From CALMFG01 sp963666035 (GTDB taxonomy: Bacteria > Bacillota > Clostridia > Christensenellales > CALMFG01), in the NCBI GenBank assembly GCA_963666035.2, contig CAXXJI010000016.1:62001-126000 (forward strand): a stretch of DNA of 64,000 nt, written 5' to 3'. This document shows positions 59,800 through 64,000 of this stretch, piece after piece. How positions within the stretch are numbered: the stretch's first letter is position 1; the number at the start of each line of letters is the position of its first letter. The notes beneath the pieces were generated by a model, which searched no databases, had not been told where the DNA came from, and worked only from the letters and a program-made list of their open reading frames with translations. The translations under genes were made by a program, and so were the position numbers.

Positions 59800-59808
59800 T
59801 GTTATAAT
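59800..59808 (+). promoter_or_regulatory. nadK promoter, extended -10
   Basis: TGTTATAAT, 36 bases before nadK; preceded by a run of nine T that could also end the tlyA transcript. Confidence 0.5.
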
Positions 59809-59844
59809 TAAGAATATCCGTTTATAAATATACGAGGAGAAAAA

Positions 59845-60672
59845 ATGGAAAACGTCGGCATTTATGTCAATTCAACCAAAGATTTCGACCAAGCACTGCC
59901 CGGCGTATGCGCTTTTTTGGATCAGCGGAATATCCCATATGTTGTTGAGTATTCCAAAGACACTCCAAAGCTGAAATGTGATGCGATTGACACGCTGATC
60001 GTGCTGGGCGGTGACGGTACGCTTCTGACTGCGGCCAGAAGAGCAGCGCCATATGACGTCAACATCTTTGGCATCAACACAGGCCGACTGGGGTTTTTAA
60101 CGGCTTGCGAGATTCAGGAGGTGGAGACGCTACTGACGCGATATTTGTCGGGCGATTATTATATCGAAAACCGTCTCTTGATCGAAACACGTGTGACCGA
60201 AAATGGAGATACCAATTTTCGCAGTCTGGCGCTGAATGATGCGTTTATCACACGCCAGGGCATTGCCCGAATCATGCGCATCGATGTATTTATCGACGAC
60301 GTTCCAGCCAACTCCTTTAATGCGGACGGCATCTTAGTCAGCACGCCCACGGGTTCCACCGGCTATTCGCTTTCGGCAGGGGGGCCGATCATTACACCCG
60401 AAGTGGAAGCGATACTGGTTGCGCCGGTATGTGCGCATTCGCTGAATACCCGCTCCATGGTGATCCCAATCACCAGCAAAGTCACCATCCGCTCGTCTTA
60501 TCCTTTGGATGACCTTTGCCTGACCTTGGACGGTCAGATTCAGACCGAGTTTGCGGCCGAAGCGGCGATCGAAGTGGTCGTGTTTGAGCACAAAGCACAG
60601 TTTATCCGTTTTGACCGGGATTATTTCTATCCGCGTCTTAAAGGTAAGCTGATTGACTGGTCCATGCCGTAA
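59845..60672 (+). CDS. nadK: NAD kinase
   Basis: NadK phosphorylates NAD to NADP. The 275-residue protein has the ATP-grasping LGGDGTLLTAARR motif near residue 52, NTGRLGFLT, and STPTGSTGYSLSAGGP, the conserved NAD-binding block. GAGGAG lies seven bases before ATG 59845. It is in the OLE/oapA-dxs-tlyA-nadK-argR-recN order seen widely in Bacillota. Confidence 0.96.
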   Translation: MENVGIYVNSTKDFDQALPGVCAFLDQRNIPYVVEYSKDTPKLKCDAIDTLIVLGGDGTLLTAARRAAPYDVNIFGINTGRLGFLTACEIQEVETLLTRYLSGDYYIENRLLIETRVTENGDTNFRSLALNDAFITRQGIARIMRIDVFIDDVPANSFNADGILVSTPTGSTGYSLSAGGPIITPEVEAILVAPVCAHSLNTRSMVIPITSKVTIRSSYPLDDLCLTLDGQIQTEFAAEAAIEVVVFEHKAQFIRFDRDYFYPRLKGKLIDWSMP

Positions 60673-60697
60673 ATAAATAAAAAGGCGGAAAACAGGG

Positions 60698-61150
60698 ATG
60701 AAAACAGCCAGACAGAATTTGATTTTGGATATCATCAAGACCAATGACATTGAAACGCAGGAAGACCTGGCGAGTGCACTCATGAATATGGGTATCGTCA
60801 TTACGCAGGCGACGGTATCACGCGATATTAAAGAGCTGAACCTGATTAAAGTCCAAACGGATAATGGGCGGTATAAGTACGCGGCCAGCGCGGGTGAGAG
60901 CGAGATGAAGAACATCGGGGTACTTATTCGTATGTTCAAAACATCGGTGAAATCCATCAAAACCGCCGGTAATATGATTGTTATCAAAACGTTGACCGGA
61001 TCGGCCAACGCTGCTGCGGAGGCAGTGGATAATATGGATTTAAGCGGACTTGTCGGTACTTTAGCCGGAGACAATACCATATTTCTGGCGGCGGCCAGCG
61101 AAGCAGAAGCCGATCATATCTGCACGGAGCTGAATGAACTTATCAAATAA
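60698..61150 (+). CDS. argR: Arginine repressor
   Basis: ArgR/AhrC is an arginine-responsive hexameric regulator that represses arginine synthesis and activates breakdown. The 150-residue protein has an N-terminal winged helix (ILDIIKTNDIETQEDLASAL, TQATVSRDIKELNLIKV) and a C-terminal arginine-binding trimer domain ending GTLAGDNTIFLAA. Its typical genomic place is before recN, as here. A candidate operator is at 253-266, upstream of the amino acid transporter. Confidence 0.95.
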   Translation: MKTARQNLILDIIKTNDIETQEDLASALMNMGIVITQATVSRDIKELNLIKVQTDNGRYKYAASAGESEMKNIGVLIRMFKTSVKSIKTAGNMIVIKTLTGSANAAAEAVDNMDLSGLVGTLAGDNTIFLAAASEAEADHICTELNELIK

Positions 61151-61182
61151 GCGGAGCAAGGAAGAAAGGCAAAGAACGATAC

Positions 61183-62886
61183 ATGCTGAAGCATTTGAAT
61201 ATACGAAATATTGCACTCATTGACGAACTGAATATTGATTTTTGCGATGGTCTTAATGTGCTTTCAGGCGAAACCGGCGCGGGCAAATCGATTATTGTGG
61301 ATTCGCTCAACTTGGTTTTGGGTGAACGCGCAGATCGGGAACTCATCAAAGCGGGTACCGATCGGGCGGATGTGGAAGCCACATTCGATATCGGTCAGCA
61401 TCAGCGCGTCCGGCAGATTATGCAGGATAACGCACTTGAAGATATGGGCGGAGAACTGGTGCTTTCTCGTGCGCTCAGCGCGGAAGGAAAAAACGTTTGC
61501 CGTATCAACGGTACGCTGGTAACTTTAAATACGCTGAAATCCATCAGTGATCTTTTGGTGGATATACACGGCCAGCATGAACATCAGACCCTGATGCATC
61601 AGGGAAATCATATTGATTTTTTAGACCGCTACGGCTGGGCTAGAATAAAACCGCTTAAACAATCTGTGATCAAGCTGTATGAAGAATACAGCGACATTAA
61701 AAACTCCATCGCGCTGCTCGGGGGAAACGAACAAGAACGCGAGCGGAGTATGGATTTATTGCGTTTTCAGATTGATGAGATTACTGCGGCGGCGCTGAAA
61801 CCAAACGAAGATGAAACCTTGATCGCTGAAAAAAAGAGAATGCAGGCGGCCGAAAATGTGATCGGGGCGCTTTCCGGCGCGTATGGCGCGCTCTTTGAAG
61901 GGCAGGATGGTGAGTTTGCGGTACTCGACCGGTTTAAGGATATTATCAATCTGTTTGAAAAAATCAAGGATGTCGACCCAAAATACGCGGCGATTTTCGA
62001 ACGCTTGAATGAAGCGTATTACATGGCCGAAGAAACGGGTATGGACATCAGAAACGAAAAAGACGAGTATTACTATGACCCTGCTGAGCTGGAAGCAGTG
62101 GAAGAACGCATCGACGAAATCAATCATCTGAAGCGTAAATACGGCAGGGACATTGATGAGATTTTTGGGTTTTTAAAGAAAAGCGAGACTGAGCTTGACC
62201 GTCTGACCAACGCCGAAGAACAGTTAGAGATTTTAAACGGGAAGATCAGCAGTGTCACCGATCAGCTGTATTCAGCCTGTATGGCGCTGTCTTATGAGCG
62301 AAAAATGACGGCCAAGGTATTTGAACGTGCGATTCTGACCGAGCTCTCCGATCTTGGGATGAGCGGCGCGGGTTTTGAAGTCTATTTTAATAAAATTGAA
62401 GAAAAAGAAAAAGCCGATTTTACAGCAAACGGACTGGATAAAGTGGCGTTTTATATTACATTGAATCCGGGACAGCCGTTAAAACCCCTGTCCAAGGTGG
62501 CGTCGGGCGGTGAAATTTCGCGAATCATGCTGAGTTTTAAAAATATCCTCGGCAAAACCGACGTGATTCAAACCAATGTGTTCGATGAAATTGACACGGG
62601 TATCAGCGGCATCATCGGTAATGTGGTGGCCGAAAAACTGGCGGCAATCGCTAAAATGCGTCAGGTGATCTGTGTGACGCACCTGGCACAGATTGCGGCG
62701 TCTGCGGATAAGAATTTTTTGATTGAAAAGACGGTGGCGGACGGCAACACATCAACCGCAACCACACCATTGGATGAGGAAGGCAAAATCCGCGAGGTGG
62801 CAAGGCTGGCCGGCGGCAATGACTCGGATCTTTCGCTGCAACACGCGCGCGAGATGATTGAGCAGGCAAAAGGCAGGCTTGGATAG
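61183..62886 (+). CDS. recN: DNA repair protein RecN
   Basis: RecN is an SMC-like ATPase active in early double-strand break repair. The 567-residue protein has the N-terminal Walker A LSGETGAGKSIIVDSLNL, a central coiled coil (about 155-370), the ABC signature region LSKVASGGEISRIMLSF and Walker B VFDEIDTGISG. The final residues contain the switch histidine VTHLAQIAA. It is the last gene of the OLE-dxs-tlyA-nadK-argR-recN run. Confidence 0.96.
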   Translation: MLKHLNIRNIALIDELNIDFCDGLNVLSGETGAGKSIIVDSLNLVLGERADRELIKAGTDRADVEATFDIGQHQRVRQIMQDNALEDMGGELVLSRALSAEGKNVCRINGTLVTLNTLKSISDLLVDIHGQHEHQTLMHQGNHIDFLDRYGWARIKPLKQSVIKLYEEYSDIKNSIALLGGNEQERERSMDLLRFQIDEITAAALKPNEDETLIAEKKRMQAAENVIGALSGAYGALFEGQDGEFAVLDRFKDIINLFEKIKDVDPKYAAIFERLNEAYYMAEETGMDIRNEKDEYYYDPAELEAVEERIDEINHLKRKYGRDIDEIFGFLKKSETELDRLTNAEEQLEILNGKISSVTDQLYSACMALSYERKMTAKVFERAILTELSDLGMSGAGFEVYFNKIEEKEKADFTANGLDKVAFYITLNPGQPLKPLSKVASGGEISRIMLSFKNILGKTDVIQTNVFDEIDTGISGIIGNVVAEKLAAIAKMRQVICVTHLAQIAASADKNFLIEKTVADGNTSTATTPLDEEGKIREVARLAGGNDSDLSLQHAREMIEQAKGRLG

Positions 62887-62951
62887 CCGATAAAACAAGA
62901 GCAACGCCTTTATTAAAACATTCACCTTTTATTCATAAACATGTAATGATA

Positions 62952-62981
62952 TTGACAGAAGCCTTAAGTATAGTTTATAAA
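62952..62981 (+). promoter_or_regulatory. Promoter of the FMN-binding protein gene
   Basis: Consensus TTGACA, 18-base spacer, TATAAA, 24 bases before the ATG. Confidence 0.6.
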
Positions 62982-63004
62982 ACGGGATTTAAGGAAAGTG
63001 CATC

Positions 63005-64000
63005 ATGGATATTAAGCTGCTTTTCAATGTCATTTTCGCGTGGGCCAGCGTGGTGCTGGCTTTTTTGGCAACCGTCATTTGGCTGCTGCGCGTACTCATC
63101 AAGAAAAAAATCATACCGCCAAGGTCTTTTTTGAGCCGTGCTCATCGATCTTTGCGGATTTCCCATATCGGTATCGGTATTGCATTTGTTGTCACCGGCG
63201 TTCTGCATGCCATATTTTCTTCTCAGGCGCTGTTTTCCATCAACTATGGCACGGTCGTCATCGTGGTCGCCATTTTGCTGGCGGCGATGTATTTAGTCAA
63301 GAAAAAAGTGAAGCGAAGCAATTGGCTTCTTGTACATCGTCTGCTGACCGCCATGTTGATTGTCTATCTGGCGCTGCATATCTATGATATCGGCGGCGCA
63401 CCAGCCACTCGCCAGCTATTTGCAGAGATATCCGGGCAGGTGGAAGAACCGACGGAATCCGACCAATTACTGGCTATGATGGATACTGAAAATGGGGCGG
63501 TTTATAGGGATGGCATATATTCCGGTGTGGCGGACGGTTATGGTCAAGACTTGACTGTAGCGGTGACTATTACGGATGGTAAGATTTCAAACATCGAAAT
63601 TGTATCGCATCACGAAGTGGGCGAGGAATTCTACGGACGGGCGATGAGCTGTGTCCCGAATGAAATCATTGAAAGCCAAAGTGTTGCTGTAGACAGCGTC
63701 AGCGGCGCCACATACACCAGTGTCGGCATCAAGAATGCGGTGGCAGATGCGCTGTCGCAGGCGAGCATCTCGGGCGAAACGGTGGCGGCGGAAGCCTTGC
63801 CGCAGGTTTCGGAAGAACCGCTGGCCGCACTGGCTGAGGACGCGATGGATGATATCCTCGGGGATTCGGGCGATGTGACGTTTAATGACGGGACGTATAC
63901 GGGGATGGCTGATGGCTTTGGGCCTGACTTAACGGTCAGCGTGACCATCGAAGACGGCCTGATAACGGATATTGTGATTGTATCCCATAACGAGGTGGGG
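63005..64000 (+). CDS. Membrane protein with repeated FMN-binding domains (partial)
   Basis: An open frame of 332 codons that runs off the right edge. Four membrane segments (about 8-30, 53-72, 78-95 and 110-126) contain histidines in AHRSLRISH, VLHAIF, LVHRLL and ALHIYD, a spacing like that of haem-binding ferric reductase-type cytochromes. After a linker comes an FMN-binding domain (residues 166-256) with the flavinylation motif SVSGATYTS (Thr likely modified by ApbE), then a second domain beginning DGTYTGMADGFGPDL, closely similar to DGIYSGVADGYGQDL of the first. It probably moves electrons across the membrane to an outer flavin. AAGGAA precedes the ATG. Confidence 0.82.
   Translation, partial: MDIKLLFNVIFAWASVVLAFLATVIWLLRVLIKKKIIPPRSFLSRAHRSLRISHIGIGIAFVVTGVLHAIFSSQALFSINYGTVVIVVAILLAAMYLVKKKVKRSNWLLVHRLLTAMLIVYLALHIYDIGGAPATRQLFAEISGQVEEPTESDQLLAMMDTENGAVYRDGIYSGVADGYGQDLTVAVTITDGKISNIEIVSHHEVGEEFYGRAMSCVPNEIIESQSVAVDSVSGATYTSVGIKNAVADALSQASISGETVAAEALPQVSEEPLAALAEDAMDDILGDSGDVTFNDGTYTGMADGFGPDLTVSVTIEDGLITDIVIVSHNEVG

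Noticed and set aside
1..64000. CRISPR arrays, transposases, phage structural genes, rRNA genes
   Set aside because: No regularly spaced direct repeats, no transposase or integrase motifs and no rRNA blocks were seen on reading both strands.

Overview
The window reads as chromosomal DNA of a low-to-moderate GC Gram-positive anaerobe of the class Clostridia (Bacillota). Evidence: a SCIFF six-cysteine peptide gene (12493-12642), an OLE RNA gene with its oapA partner (55896-57071), T-box and TPP riboswitch leaders, AGGAGG-type ribosome binding sites, frequent TTG starts, a YajC/queA/tgt block and a dcw division cluster ending in ftsA-ftsZ. MurE carries the DNPR motif of meso-diaminopimelate-adding enzymes. 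The species cannot be named from this sequence alone.

Layout. 1-3630: end of argH, a polar amino acid ABC transporter and two small genes. 3687-6434 (minus): proA, a YebC/PmpR regulator, an HD-domain nucleotidase. 6458-7408: TPP riboswitch and thiT. 7496-12642: a lipoprotein, then queA, a second lipoprotein, tgt, yajC and the SCIFF peptide. 12694-16360: rqcH, and divergently rph, rdgB and a phosphodiesterase. 16541-17472: eight tRNA genes. 17473-20760: an AT-rich accessory islet beside tRNA-Lys(CTT), with a copy of the tRNA 3' end, a TerB-like/SAP/PD-(D/E)XK nuclease-like gene, a catalytically dead ImmA/IrrE-like membrane protein and a decayed gene fragment. 20763-23891: flavodoxin/ferredoxin protein, DUF1295 protein, aldo/keto reductase.

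24188-36634 is the division and cell wall cluster: mraZ, rsmH, ftsL-like, a PASTA class B PBP, murE, mraY, murD, ftsW, ftsQ, ftsA, ftsZ. It lacks murF, murG and murC. 37024-46078: T-box-controlled hisS, an unknown acidic protein, aspS, tcdA, an RseC-like protein, trxA, greA, lysS and two AT-rich paralogous hypothetical genes. 46190-54640: M16 peptidase, cinA, MFS transporter, ftsK/spoIIIE, a frameshifted rimO, pgsA. 54648-62886: recA behind two LexA-like boxes, OLE RNA, oapA, dxs, tlyA, nadK, argR, recN. The window ends inside an FMN-binding membrane protein.

The best candidates for something new are the islet at 17.5-20.8 kb (a nuclease-like protein with a perfect 13-bp operator-like dyad, next to a pseudo-ImmA with two membrane segments) and the SCIFF gene standing without its radical SAM maturase. 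OLE RNA is a known but still poorly understood giant RNA. No searches or folding programs were run: family calls rest on motifs and gene order read by eye.
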